Shown one piece after another: positions 25,495 to 33,517 of a stretch of DNA of 54,835 bases. The notes beneath the pieces are model-generated. The model did not search any database, was not told the DNA's origin, and was given only the letters and a program-made list of their open reading frames with translations. Location: positions 1 to 54,835 of the forward strand of contig CALWNO010000012.1 of NCBI GenBank assembly GCA_944382785.1, written 5' to 3'. The stretch is from an uncultured Gemmiger sp. (GTDB taxonomy: Bacteria; Bacillota; Clostridia; Oscillospirales; Ruminococcaceae). The number at the start of each line of letters is the position of its first letter. The stretch's first letter is position 1. A program made the translations under genes and the position numbers.

Positions 25495-27357
25495 TCAGAA
25501 AGTCGTGGCAATCAGGGTGCCGGCACTGAGGGTGGTGAAGGTGTTGGTGCAGGTGAAGATGGTCACGAACATGGCATTGATGAATCCGGCCAGATAGGGG
25601 TTGCGCGTCTTTTTGTACAGAATCCGGGAGACGATGGCCGCGCCGAAGAGGATGGGAATGACGGTAAACAGCCAGATGGGCAGAATCCGTTCACCCTCAC
25701 TCAGGCCGAAGAACTGGCGGGAGGTGGTGTAGAAGCAGATGTACTGGATGGCCACGATGACCATGCAGGCCAGGGAGTTGGCCAGGCCTTCCAGCACCGC
25801 ATTGCCCACTTCTCCGCCGATGGTATTGTAGTTGAAGCAGTTGACCGAAACCGCATTGACCACATAGAACACCAGGAAGAAGGGCAGGTAGCGCAGCGCA
25901 ATGAGCACCTTGTCGGAGCCAAACTCCTTGATGCCGAACACCCAGATGCGGAAATCCGTCTGGAAGAAGTATTCCGCAAAGAAAACGATGGAGTAGGAGC
26001 ACACGATGACCAGGACTGCCAGCACCACGGTGCGCCACAGCTTTTTCAGGGAAATGCACAGGCCGGTGGCCCGGGGGTCAAATCCATGGGACCGACCATA
26101 GGCAAAATAGTAGAGGGTCATCAGCAGGATGGCCACCACGCCGCAGGCCAGGGACCAGATCCCGATGGTGAGCGAAGCGGTCTGGGGGAAGAATTCGGTG
26201 GTGTTGGAATACACATGACGCATGCAGTATACATAACTGCTGCCGGAGAAGATCATGGAAACCACCATCAGGGCAAAGAACCAGATCCGGCCGGCATTAT
26301 CCTTGACCGGCGCGGGAAGGACCTTTTCCTCCGCCTTGAGAATCGAGAAGTACCCCGTATCCAGCAGGCAGATGGCAAAGCTGATCATGAACAGGAAGAA
26401 TCCTGCCAGCCCCAGGGCGGTGAACGCCACCTTTACCGGCCAAAGCTGGTTCTGGGCAGGCAGCGGGTTGGGGGCTCCCAGTGTGTTTTCAAAGAAATCG
26501 ATGGCATAACCCACGCATTCGGTGGAGAAGGTCACCGCCGGATGGATACAGGTAGGACGATAGATCACACGCAGTGCGGTCTTGCCGTCAAAATCGCGGG
26601 TATAATACTTGCCGGCCTCCGCAGGGCCTTCGAAGGTGGAGACATCCTCATTGAAATTCAGGAACCGCTGGGCGCCCTCGGTTTCCAGGAACTGTTTGGG
26701 GGTGGTCAGCATATTGCCCTGGTCATCATAGGTGCCGAAGTAAAAATCATCGTATTCACTGGCAATAATGCCCACACTGCGGCTGCCGTAATCGCCGCTG
26801 TGGTCTCCGCCGGTATCATCCTGCCAGTCGCCGGCCTGCTGCAAAACGCAGGCGATCAGGGGTGTTTCCCGCTCATTGTCCAGCGCAACCGCCATGTTGG
26901 CCGCCGTGCCGCCGCTGGAATGTCCGGTCACCCCGATGCGGGTGGTATCCACATAAGGCAGACTGGCCACCATCTGCACCGCACCGTCCACACCGACCGC
27001 GCCGTCATACAGCCGATCCTGGGGCAGGGCTTCGGAATTGCCGTGACCATGCAGGTCCAAAGTCAGGACCACATACCCGCGCCGCGCCAGTTCCATGGTG
27101 TAGGCATCCTGCATTTCCTTGTTGTTGTACCAGCCTTCCACCGTCACAACAGCCGGGGCTTTGTTGTCCGCCGTGGCGTTGGCAGGAATCCACAGGTCGG
27201 CACTCAACAGGGCGCCGGCCGGGCTTTCCCAGTACATCTTCTTGATCCGGATGCTGTGGTTGCCCGTCTGGATCAGGGAAGATCCCACCATACTGATCAG
27301 GCACAGCACCAGTGCCACACACAGCCAGACCCTGGCACGGGATTTTTTTGTTTTCAT
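25495..27357 (-). CDS. Membrane-anchored alpha/beta hydrolase with C-terminal multi-helix domain
   Basis: 620 residues. A transmembrane helix near 10-30 anchors an extracellular alpha/beta hydrolase domain (about 40-310) with nucleophile S147 in GHSSGG, and DLHGHGNSE before it, similar to dienelactone hydrolase/Xaa-Pro-peptidase-like proteins. From about 325 to the end, eight or so hydrophobic segments form an integral membrane domain of unknown role. The substrate is not evident; an ester or peptide from the medium is possible. Start MKTKKSRARV follows a GGAGG site. It sits inside the glycerol cluster and has its own promoter and leader hairpin. No terminator separates it from the next operon. 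Confidence 0.75.
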   Translation of the reverse strand: MKTKKSRARVWLCVALVLCLISMVGSSLIQTGNHSIRIKKMYWESPAGALLSADLWIPANATADNKAPAVVTVEGWYNNKEMQDAYTMELARRGYVVLTLDLHGHGNSEALPQDRLYDGAVGVDGAVQMVASLPYVDTTRIGVTGHSSGGTAANMAVALDNERETPLIACVLQQAGDWQDDTGGDHSGDYGSRSVGIIASEYDDFYFGTYDDQGNMLTTPKQFLETEGAQRFLNFNEDVSTFEGPAEAGKYYTRDFDGKTALRVIYRPTCIHPAVTFSTECVGYAIDFFENTLGAPNPLPAQNQLWPVKVAFTALGLAGFFLFMISFAICLLDTGYFSILKAEEKVLPAPVKDNAGRIWFFALMVVSMIFSGSSYVYCMRHVYSNTTEFFPQTASLTIGIWSLACGVVAILLMTLYYFAYGRSHGFDPRATGLCISLKKLWRTVVLAVLVIVCSYSIVFFAEYFFQTDFRIWVFGIKEFGSDKVLIALRYLPFFLVFYVVNAVSVNCFNYNTIGGEVGNAVLEGLANSLACMVIVAIQYICFYTTSRQFFGLSEGERILPIWLFTVIPILFGAAIVSRILYKKTRNPYLAGFINAMFVTIFTCTNTFTTLSAGTLIATTF

Positions 27358-27414
27358 GATTGATTCCTCCTGTCGTTTTTGATTTTCCGTTCTCTCACTA
27401 TGCGCCAAAGACAT

Positions 27415-27454
27415 AAAAAGCGCAAAGACAGATGGCCATTTCCGTCTTTGCGCT
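27415..27454 (-). terminator. Leader terminator of the hydrolase gene
   Basis: Minus-strand arms AGCGCAAAGAC / GTCTTTGCGCT (27444-27454 with 27419-27429) then TTTTT. Downstream on the same transcript GTCTTTGGCGC repeats the 3' arm nearly exactly and could compete for the 5' arm, a possible switch. Confidence 0.7.
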
Positions 27455-27491
27455 ATAACTCCGCTTCTCCGGCGCATTTTTCCTTGGTCTC

Positions 27492-27521
27492 ACTCTACTA
27501 CTTTGCACAGTTTTCTGTCAA
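27492..27521 (-). promoter_or_regulatory. Promoter of the hydrolase gene
   Basis: TTGACA, 18-base spacer, TAGAGT on the minus strand; leader of about 128 bases. Confidence 0.6.
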
Positions 27522-27570
27522 TACCAAAAAAGCATTTTGGAAGATTTATACAGAAACGCAGATATTCTTT

Positions 27571-27616
27571 TGTCGGAATAGCTATTTTCCGGCAGGATAC
27601 TTTACTTTTTCCGGCA
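27571..27616. promoter_or_regulatory. Cluster of three TTCCGGCA half-sites upstream of glpP
   Basis: TGTCGGAA (27571-27578) and TTCCGGCA (27587-27594) form an inverted pair with one mismatch. A second TTCCGGCA (27609-27616) follows exactly 22 bases after the first, two DNA turns, and lies between the -35 and -10 boxes of the glpP promoter. Confidence 0.5.
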
Positions 27617-27629
27617 AATCTGCCATAAT
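27601..27629 (+). promoter_or_regulatory. Promoter of glpP-glpK
   Basis: TTTACT, 17-base spacer, CATAAT; moderate match. The predicted transcript starts about 15 bases before the leader terminator. Confidence 0.5.
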
Positions 27630-27650
27630 GAACTTGTTCTCGGAGTATGG

Positions 27651-27684
27651 AGTGGGACGGATGGATGTGCGTCCCACTTTTTTT
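27651..27684 (+). terminator. Leader terminator of glpP-glpK
   Basis: Stem AGTGGGACG / CGTCCCACT with a 10-base loop and a run of seven to eight T, placed between promoter and glpP. GlpP is an RNA-binding antiterminator in Bacillus, so this is its probable autoregulatory target. Confidence 0.82.
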
Positions 27685-27724
27685 ATTTGACCGTACGTTG
27701 TGGCGGAGGGGGCTGGTACGAGAG

Positions 27725-28297
27725 ATGGAAACCTTGGAAGATAGATGCAGGCGCCTGCTGGACTGCCCGGTGATCGCCGCCGTGAAGGACGAGGCCGGGC
27801 TGGAGCAGGCGCTGCAAAGTGAATGCGAGGTCATTTTTCTTTTGTTCGGCACCATCGTCAGCGTGCCCGGCCTGGTGGAAAAGGTCCGGCGTGGGGGCAA
27901 GCTGGCCATCGTGCACATCGACCTGGTGGAGGGCCTTTCCGCCCGGGAAGTGGCGGTGAACGCCCTGCAGGGGCTGTGCCGCCCGGACGGCATCATCTCC
28001 ACCCGGCCACCCCTCATCCGCCGGGCCCGGCATCTTGGACTTTTGACGGTGCAGCGGGCCTTTATCCTGGATTCTTTGTCCCTGGACAACCTGCCCGCCC
28101 AACTGAACGTAGGCAAGCCGGATTTTATCGAGATCCTGCCCGGCATCATGCCCCGGGTCATCTCCGAACTGGCCCAGAAGACCCGCACCCCCATCATCGC
28201 CGGGGGGCTGGTCAAGTACAAAGAGGAAGTCATGGCCGCCATCCGCGCCGGAGCGGTGGCCGTTTCCAGCTCCAGCCCGGCAGTCTGGGCAATGTAA
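27725..28297 (+). CDS. glpP: Glycerol-3-phosphate-responsive antiterminator GlpP
   Basis: RNA-binding regulator that, with glycerol-3-phosphate, lets RNA polymerase read through leader terminators of glycerol genes (known for Bacillus subtilis). It has 190 residues, like the Bacillus protein. Family segments are CPVIAAVKDEAGLEQAL, EVIFLLFGTIVSV, VHIDLVEGLS, GIISTRPPLIRRARHLGLLTVQRAFILDS and PDFIEILPGIMP. The start at METLEDRC is preferred on family length; the upstream region encodes the terminator hairpin. It is followed after 21 bases by glpK, and targets are likely its own leader and that of the oxidoreductase operon. Confidence 0.93.
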   Translation: METLEDRCRRLLDCPVIAAVKDEAGLEQALQSECEVIFLLFGTIVSVPGLVEKVRRGGKLAIVHIDLVEGLSAREVAVNALQGLCRPDGIISTRPPLIRRARHLGLLTVQRAFILDSLSLDNLPAQLNVGKPDFIEILPGIMPRVISELAQKTRTPIIAGGLVKYKEEVMAAIRAGAVAVSSSSPAVWAM

Positions 28298-28318
28298 CTG
28301 TGTATGGGAGGCCCCACC

Positions 28319-29809
28319 ATGAAAAAGTATGTGATCGCCCTGGACCAGGGCACCACCAGCAGCCGCTGCATCCTGTTTGACAAGGACCAGAACATCGTGG
28401 ATCTGGCCCAGCGGGAATTCACCCAGCATTATCCCCATCCGGGCTGGGTGGAGCACGACCCCATGGAGATCTATTCCAGCCAGTACGGCGTTCTGATGGA
28501 GGTGCTGGCCAAGAGCGGGGTGGATGTGCAGGAGATCGCAGGCATCGGCATCACCAACCAGCGGGAGACCGCCATCGTCTGGGACAGAGAGACCGGCCGC
28601 CCGGTGTACAACGCCATTGTGTGGCAGTGCCGCCGCACCGCCGCTTTGTGCGAGGAGCTGAAACAGGACACCGAATTCACCAACTATGTGCAGCAGCGCA
28701 CCGGCCTGCTCATCGACGCTTATTTCTCCGCCACCAAGATCAAGTGGATCCTGGACAACGTCCCCGGGGCCCGGCAGCAGGCGGAGGAAGGCAGGCTGCT
28801 CTTCGGCACGGTGGACACCTGGCTGATCTGGAAGCTCACCGGCGGTGCCGCCCACGTGACCGACTACACCAACGCCAGCCGCACCATGCTCTTTGATATT
28901 GAACATCTGTGCTGGGACAAGACCATCTGTGACCGGCTGGGCATTCCTATGGCCATGCTGCCCAAGGTCTGCTCCTGCAGCGAGGTATACGGTACCGTGA
29001 ACATCCAGGGGGTGGAGGTGCCCATCGCCGGCATTGCGGGGGACCAGCAGGCCGCCCTCTTCGGCCAGACCTGCTTTGAGGCCGGCGAGGCCAAAAACAC
29101 CTACGGCACCGGCTGTTTCCTGCTCATGAACACCGGGGAGTCCCTTGTCCGCAGCCGCAACGGCCTCATCACCACCATCGCTTCGGGGGTGAACGGCCGC
29201 ATTCAGTACGCCCTGGAAGGCAGCGTCTTTGTGGGCGGAGCGGTGGTCCAGTGGCTGCGGGACGAGCTGCATCTCATCACCGAGGCTTCGGACACCGAAT
29301 ACTTCGCCAAAAAAGTCCCGGACAGCGCCGGGGTATATCTGGTGCCCGCCTTCACCGGGCTGGGTGCCCCCTACTGGGACATGTACGCCCGGGGTGCCCT
29401 GGTGGGCCTGACCCGGGGTGCCGGGCGCAACCACATCATCCGGGCGGCGCTGGAATCCATCGCCTACCAGACCGGGGATGTGCTCCAGGCCATGGAGCGG
29501 GACGCCGGCATGCCTTTGCGGGAACTGCGGGTGGACGGCGGGGCTTCGGCCAACAACTTCCTGATGCAGTTCCAGGCGGATATCATCGGCCGCACCCTGC
29601 GCCGCCCCATGATCCGGGAGACCACCGCCCTGGGGGCCGCCTATCTGGCGGGCCTTGCCACCGGGGTGTGGCGGGACCTGGAGGATATCCGCAGCCAGTG
29701 GACCCTGGACCGGCTGTACACCCCGGAAATGGACGAGGCCACCCGCACCCGCCTGCAGGCGGGCTGGCACAAGGCCGTGGACCGGGCCCGGGGCTGGGCC
29801 GAGGACTGA
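28319..29809 (+). CDS. glpK: Glycerol kinase
   Basis: Phosphorylates glycerol with ATP to sn-glycerol-3-phosphate, the inducer bound by GlpP and the substrate of the flavoenzyme at 23896. The 496 residues and FGGY-kinase motifs are complete: [15 protein letters not shown] (N-terminal phosphate loop), [48 protein letters not shown] and [13 protein letters not shown]. The histidine that HPr phosphorylates in enterococcal GlpK, just before VPIAG, is not seen here ([12 protein letters not shown]), so PTS activation is doubtful. GGGAGG precedes the ATG at MKKYVIALD. No glpF facilitator lies in the window. Confidence 0.95.
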   Translation: MKKYVIALDQGTTSSRCILFDKDQNIVDLAQREFTQHYPHPGWVEHDPMEIYSSQYGVLMEVLAKSGVDVQEIAGIGITNQRETAIVWDRETGRPVYNAIVWQCRRTAALCEELKQDTEFTNYVQQRTGLLIDAYFSATKIKWILDNVPGARQQAEEGRLLFGTVDTWLIWKLTGGAAHVTDYTNASRTMLFDIEHLCWDKTICDRLGIPMAMLPKVCSCSEVYGTVNIQGVEVPIAGIAGDQQAALFGQTCFEAGEAKNTYGTGCFLLMNTGESLVRSRNGLITTIASGVNGRIQYALEGSVFVGGAVVQWLRDELHLITEASDTEYFAKKVPDSAGVYLVPAFTGLGAPYWDMYARGALVGLTRGAGRNHIIRAALESIAYQTGDVLQAMERDAGMPLRELRVDGGASANNFLMQFQADIIGRTLRRPMIRETTALGAAYLAGLATGVWRDLEDIRSQWTLDRLYTPEMDEATRTRLQAGWHKAVDRARGWAED

Positions 29810-29845
29810 GCTTTTCCACAAGACGTCATGATTTTGTGGAAAAGC
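29810..29845 (+). terminator. Hairpin directly after glpK
   Basis: Perfect 12-base arms GCTTTTCCACAA / TTGTGGAAAAGC starting at the stop codon; the T tract is displaced (GGTTTTCTCTTTT). Confidence 0.65.
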
Positions 29846-29882
29846 CGTCGGGTTTTCTCTTTTGCATTTCATACAGACCTTT

Positions 29883-29918
29883 TCCGCCGCTCCCTTGCCG
29901 GGGCGGCGGATTTTTTTG
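29883..29918 (+). terminator. Second terminator after glpK
   Basis: TCCGCCGC / GCGGCGGA stem followed by seven T; a stronger terminator than the first hairpin. Confidence 0.8.
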
Positions 29919-29960
29919 CAAAAAAATCCAAAAAAATCCGGAGAAAGCAGTTTTTCCCTA

Positions 29961-29989
29961 TTGACAGGGAGCTAAAAGAGGACTATCCT
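29961..29989 (+). promoter_or_regulatory. Promoter of the metal efflux operon
   Basis: Exact TTGACA, 17-base spacer, TATCCT. The repressor operator lies just downstream. Confidence 0.78.
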
Positions 29990-29994
29990 ATAGA

Positions 29995-30016
29995 CATATG
30001 AACAACTGCTCATATG
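29995..30016 (+). promoter_or_regulatory. ArsR/SmtB-type operator
   Basis: CATATGA, eight bases, TCATATG: the spacing and the ATATGAAC/TCATAT pattern resemble CzrA/CadC operators. It covers the predicted transcript start region. Confidence 0.75.
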
Positions 30017-30031
30017 AAAGGATGTCAGACA

Positions 30032-30415
30032 ATGGCAATGCCCAACGAAACGCCCCGCCCCGACGCCCTGCCGGTGTGTGAGCCCGGCTGCCCCGGGGAC
30101 CCCGAGGCTCTGGCCCGGGTGTGTGCCGAACTGCCCGACGACGAGGTGCTGTACGACCTGGCCGAGTTGTTCCGGGTATTCGGGGATACCACCCGCATCA
30201 AGATTTTGTACGCCCTGTTTGAAAGTGAGCTCTGTGTCAGCGACATTGCCCAGGCGGTGGGGCTTTCCCAGAGCGCGGTGAGCCACCAGCTGCGGGTGCT
30301 GAAAGCCAGCAAGCTGGTCAAGTTCCGCCGGGACGGCAAGACGGTGTTCTACAGCCTGGACGACGACCATGTGCGTACCATGATCGCCCTGGGCATGGAG
30401 CACGTGGAAGAGTGA
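30032..30415 (+). CDS. ArsR/CadC-type metal-responsive repressor
   Basis: Winged-helix repressor of 127 residues that should release its operator on metal binding. The recognition helix region is SDIAQAVGLSQSAVSHQLRVLKASKLV. Two metal sites are suggested: an N-terminal CEPGC plus C in ELCVSDI (CadC-like cysteines, with the fourth replaced by serine), and a C-terminal D-x-H...H-x-x-E set in LDDDHVRTMIALGMEHVEE (CzrA-like, last histidine replaced by glutamate). Zn, Cd or Pb are likely ligands. The start at 30032 has an AAAGGATG site; an upstream ATG overlaps the operator. First gene of the HMA/P-type ATPase operon. Confidence 0.9.
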   Translation: MAMPNETPRPDALPVCEPGCPGDPEALARVCAELPDDEVLYDLAELFRVFGDTTRIKILYALFESELCVSDIAQAVGLSQSAVSHQLRVLKASKLVKFRRDGKTVFYSLDDDHVRTMIALGMEHVEE

Positions 30416-30459
30416 CCCTTGATTTGCATACAGTCTGAGAGTGAAAAGGAGAATGTACC

Positions 30460-30675
30460 ATGCAGAAGAAATTCAACATTGAAGTGGACTGCGCCAACTG
30501 CGCCGCCAAGATCGAGAACGCCGTCAAGGCCCTGCCCGGTGTGCAGAGCGCCAGCGTGAGTTTTATGACCCAGAAGATGCTGCTGGAAGCGGAGGACAGC
30601 CAGTTTGACGCCATCCTCAAGCAGGCGGTGAAGGCAGCCAAGAAGATCGAGCCGGATTTCGAGATCGAACTGTAA
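30460..30675 (+). CDS. Heavy-metal-associated (HMA) domain protein
   Basis: A 71-residue single HMA domain with the metal-binding C-x-x-C in VDCANCAAKIENAVKALPGV (9-28). Such proteins deliver soft metal ions to a P1B-type ATPase. The pump in the next gene lacks its own N-terminal HMA domain, so this looks like that domain carried as a separate polypeptide. An AAAAGGAG site precedes the start. CopZ-like copper chaperones use the same fold, but the adjacent pump has zinc/cadmium/lead-type signatures. Confidence 0.9.
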   Translation: MQKKFNIEVDCANCAAKIENAVKALPGVQSASVSFMTQKMLLEAEDSQFDAILKQAVKAAKKIEPDFEIEL

Positions 30676-30714
30676 GAAATTGCAGGGGTATCCGAAGCAG
30701 GAGGGATGGTTTGT

Positions 30715-32583
30715 ATGACCAAAAAGCAGAAACGAATGCTCCGCCGGATCCTGGCGGCGGCGGTGCTGTATGCGGCGGCGGCAATCCTGTGCCATGTATT
30801 GCCCGCCCTGCCCTGGCCGGTACAGGCGGTGTGCTACCTGATCCCCTATTTTGTCATCGGGTATGATGTGCTGCGCAAGGCGGTACTGGGCGTGGTCCAC
30901 GGGGAAGTGTTCGATGAAAACTTTCTCATGGCCGTGGCCACGGTGGGTGCCATGTGCCTGGGTGAATACGGGGAAGGCGTGGCCGTCATGCTCTTCTACC
31001 AGGTGGGCGAACTGTTCCAGAGCTACGCCGTGGGCAAGAGCCGCCGGAGCATTGCGGGGCTGATGGATATCCGCCCGGACAGCGCCAACCTGGAAGATGC
31101 CGACGGCAGCCTGCGCACGGTGGACCCGGAAGCGGTGCCGGTGGGCGCCGTCATTGTGGTGCGCCCCGGGGAGAAGATTCCCCTGGACGGCACGGTGCTG
31201 GAGGGGGAGAGCACCCTGAACACCGCCGCCCTCACCGGAGAGAGCCGTCCCCGCGCCGCCCGCCCAGGGGAGGCCGTCATCAGCGGCAGCGTCAACGGGG
31301 ACGGAGTGCTGCGGGTGCAGGTGACCAAGGCCTACGGCCAGTCCACCGTGGCCCGCATCCTGGACCTGGTGGAGAATTCCAGCCTGAAGAAAGCCAAGGC
31401 GGAAAACTTCATCACCAAATTTGCCCGGTACTACACCCCTGCCGTCTGCTTTGCGGCCCTGGCCCTGGCGGTGCTGCCGCCTCTGGTGCTGGGGGGCGGC
31501 TGGGCCATGTGGGTCAAGCGGGCGCTGACCTTCCTGGTCATCTCCTGCCCCTGCGCCCTGGTCATCAGCATTCCTCTGACCTTCTTCGGGGGCATCGGCG
31601 GGGCGTCCCGCTGCGGCATCCTGGTCAAGGGCGGCAACTATCTGGAAGCCCTGGCCCATACGGGCACGGTGGTCTTTGACAAGACCGGCACCCTGACCAA
31701 GGGCGTGTTCCAGGTCAGCCGTGTCTCCCCCGCCCCGGGCCACACCGAGCAGGAGGTGCTGGAGCTGGCCGCCGCGGCGGAGAGTTTTTCCAGCCATCCC
31801 ATCAGCAAGAGCCTGCGGGAAGCCTGCCCCGACTGCACTCTGCAGGCCACCGACGCCCGGGAGATCGCCGGGCAGGGCGTATCCGCTCAGGTAAACGGCC
31901 ACACGGTGCTGGCGGGCAACGCCAGGCTCATGGAATCCCAGGCCATCCCCTACACCCCCGACGACGGGGTAGGTACGGTGGTCTACCTGGCCTGTGACGG
32001 AACGTTCCTGGGCTCCGTCCTGATTTCCGACGAGGTGAAACCCACCGCCCGCCAGGCCATGGACAGCCTGCGCAGCCAGGGAGTGCGCACCGTCATGCTC
32101 ACCGGCGACAGCAAGGCTGTGGCCGCCGGGGTGGCGGCCCAGCTGGGTATCGACGATTACCGTGCCGAGCTGCTGCCTGACGACAAGGTCCGCCGGGTGG
32201 AGGACCTGCTGGCGGACAAGAGCCGGGGCAACCTGGCCTTTGCCGGGGACGGCATCAACGACGCCCCGGTGCTCATGCGGGCGGATGTGGGCATCGCCAT
32301 GGGTGCGTTGGGCAGCGACGCCGCCATCGAGGCCGCCGACGTGGTGCTCATGGACGACGACCCGGCCAAGATCGGCCTGGCCATGCGCATGGCCCGCCGG
32401 TGCATGGCCATCGTGTACCAGAACATCGTCTTTGCCCTGGGCGTCAAAATTCTGTTTTTGCTGCTGGGTGCCGTGGGCATCGCCAACATGTGGTGGGCGG
32501 TGTTCGCCGATGTGGGCGTCATGGTGCTGGCCGTTCTCAACGCCACCCGGATGCTTTCCATCCGCGCCTACCGCAAGGAATAA
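30715..32583 (+). CDS. Zn/Cd/Pb-translocating P1B-type ATPase
   Basis: Metal-exporting pump of 622 residues with about eight transmembrane helices. The N-terminal HMA domain is absent. Motifs: TGES (174-177), CPC (278-280) in the translocation helix, phosphorylated D322 in DKTGT, and GDGINDAP. The penultimate helix has K in GVKILFLLLGAVG and the last has D in VFADVGVMVLAVLNATR, the P1B-2 pattern for Zn, Cd and Pb, not copper. ATG 30715 is preferred because the AGGAGG site at about 30698-30703 is too close to the ATG at 30706. A terminator follows. Confidence 0.94.
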   Translation: MTKKQKRMLRRILAAAVLYAAAAILCHVLPALPWPVQAVCYLIPYFVIGYDVLRKAVLGVVHGEVFDENFLMAVATVGAMCLGEYGEGVAVMLFYQVGELFQSYAVGKSRRSIAGLMDIRPDSANLEDADGSLRTVDPEAVPVGAVIVVRPGEKIPLDGTVLEGESTLNTAALTGESRPRAARPGEAVISGSVNGDGVLRVQVTKAYGQSTVARILDLVENSSLKKAKAENFITKFARYYTPAVCFAALALAVLPPLVLGGGWAMWVKRALTFLVISCPCALVISIPLTFFGGIGGASRCGILVKGGNYLEALAHTGTVVFDKTGTLTKGVFQVSRVSPAPGHTEQEVLELAAAAESFSSHPISKSLREACPDCTLQATDAREIAGQGVSAQVNGHTVLAGNARLMESQAIPYTPDDGVGTVVYLACDGTFLGSVLISDEVKPTARQAMDSLRSQGVRTVMLTGDSKAVAAGVAAQLGIDDYRAELLPDDKVRRVEDLLADKSRGNLAFAGDGINDAPVLMRADVGIAMGALGSDAAIEAADVVLMDDDPAKIGLAMRMARRCMAIVYQNIVFALGVKILFLLLGAVGIANMWWAVFADVGVMVLAVLNATRMLSIRAYRKE

Positions 32584-32594
32584 CCGCAACACAA

Positions 32595-32629
32595 AATCCC
32601 GGACCCCAATAGGGTCCGGGATTTTTTTA
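32595..32629. terminator. Terminator between the P-type ATPase and the M23 gene
   Basis: ATCCCGGACCC / GGGTCCGGGAT with loop CAATA and seven T on plus. Its T run overlaps the stop codon of the facing minus-strand gene. Confidence 0.88.
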
Positions 32630-33373
32630 TTTGTTGGCTTCCGGGTCCTGATAGGCCCCGTTTTCATCCAGGTATTCCAGGTGCAGGTGGGGGTCGGCCT
32701 CCCTCTCACTGGGGATGGTGCCTACGGTGCCCAGCACGTCTCCCTGGTGGAGCTCATCCCCGGTCTTGACCTGGGCTTTGTCCAGGCCGCAGTATCGCCA
32801 GGTGCCCCCGTCCAGGGTCTTGACCTCGGCCACCGTGCCCCACAAAGCGTCCTCGGTGACCGAAGTCACCGTGCCCGCGGTCACTGCATGGACCTTGTCC
32901 CCCACCTGGGCAGCGTAGTCGGCGCCGTTGTGGGTGCGCCAGTCGCCCAGGGTCTCGTTGTACACCAGCTCGCTGCCGCTGAAGGCCTGCACCGGCTCAG
33001 TATCCGCCGGCGAGGCGGGCAAGACGGCCGAGGAGACCGAAGAAGCGCCAGAGGCGTCCCCACCGGCGGACGCTGCCCCAGACGGCTGCTGCGCCGAGGA
33101 GGAGGCAGGCGATTCGGAGGGCTGTGCAGAGACCTGCGGCGTAGGCACAGGCGTCTGCACCGGCACATCCTCGGCGGGATTGGTTACGATGGTATCCGGC
33201 TGGTTCCATGAGGCATCCTCCTCCAGAGCGTTCTTCCGTGATTGGGTCAGGTCGGCCACGTTGTTCACCACGCTGCGGATGGCCAGCACCCCGGTGATGG
33301 TGGCCACCAGCAGCAGGGCCAGACAGATCAGGTATAATCCTCTTTGCTTGAAAAATGATTTGAAGCTGTTCAT
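32627..33373 (-). CDS. Membrane-anchored M23 (LytM-domain) protein, SpoIIQ-like
   Basis: 248 residues: short cytoplasmic start, one transmembrane helix (about 13-33), a long Ser/Pro/Ala-rich extracellular linker (about 60-130), and a C-terminal M23 domain. Zinc ligands of active M23 enzymes are present: H and D in THNGADYAAQVGD and the HxH in DPHLHLE. It may cleave peptidoglycan cross-bridges. The size and anchor-linker-M23 plan recall SpoIIQ, the forespore partner of SpoIIIAH, but no other sporulation gene lies in the window, so this is only a suggestion. Confidence 0.8.
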   Translation of the reverse strand: MNSFKSFFKQRGLYLICLALLLVATITGVLAIRSVVNNVADLTQSRKNALEEDASWNQPDTIVTNPAEDVPVQTPVPTPQVSAQPSESPASSSAQQPSGAASAGGDASGASSVSSAVLPASPADTEPVQAFSGSELVYNETLGDWRTHNGADYAAQVGDKVHAVTAGTVTSVTEDALWGTVAEVKTLDGGTWRYCGLDKAQVKTGDELHQGDVLGTVGTIPSEREADPHLHLEYLDENGAYQDPEANK

Positions 33374-33472
33374 CTTCCCCCGTCCTTTGCTGCAATATAG
33401 TTGAGCGGGCGGCGCCCGCCGTTGGATTTACGGTTAGTTTGGCACAGCATGGGAAGGTTTATACAGCCAAAA

Positions 33473-33509
33473 GGGGCGGCGCGCAAAAGTTTTGCGCGCC
33501 GCCCCCAAA
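33473..33509 (-). terminator. Terminator after the transaldolase-like gene
   Basis: Sixteen-base perfect arms (GGGGCGGCGCGCAAAA and its complement) with a one-base centre; a TTTT run follows on the minus strand. Confidence 0.8.
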
Positions 33510-33517
33510 ACCGGGAG

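Larger units (their letters stand above)
27358..27724. promoter_or_regulatory. Divergent control region hydrolase / glpP
   Basis: No gene. On minus it contains the promoter and attenuator of the hydrolase. On plus it contains the glpP promoter, a cluster of three related half-sites and the glpP leader terminator. Each element is listed separately. Confidence 0.7.

Noticed and set aside
25471-27363. 630-codon plus-strand frame opposite the membrane hydrolase
   Set aside because: The minus frame has a hydrolase motif, membrane helices and a good start; the plus frame is compositional noise.
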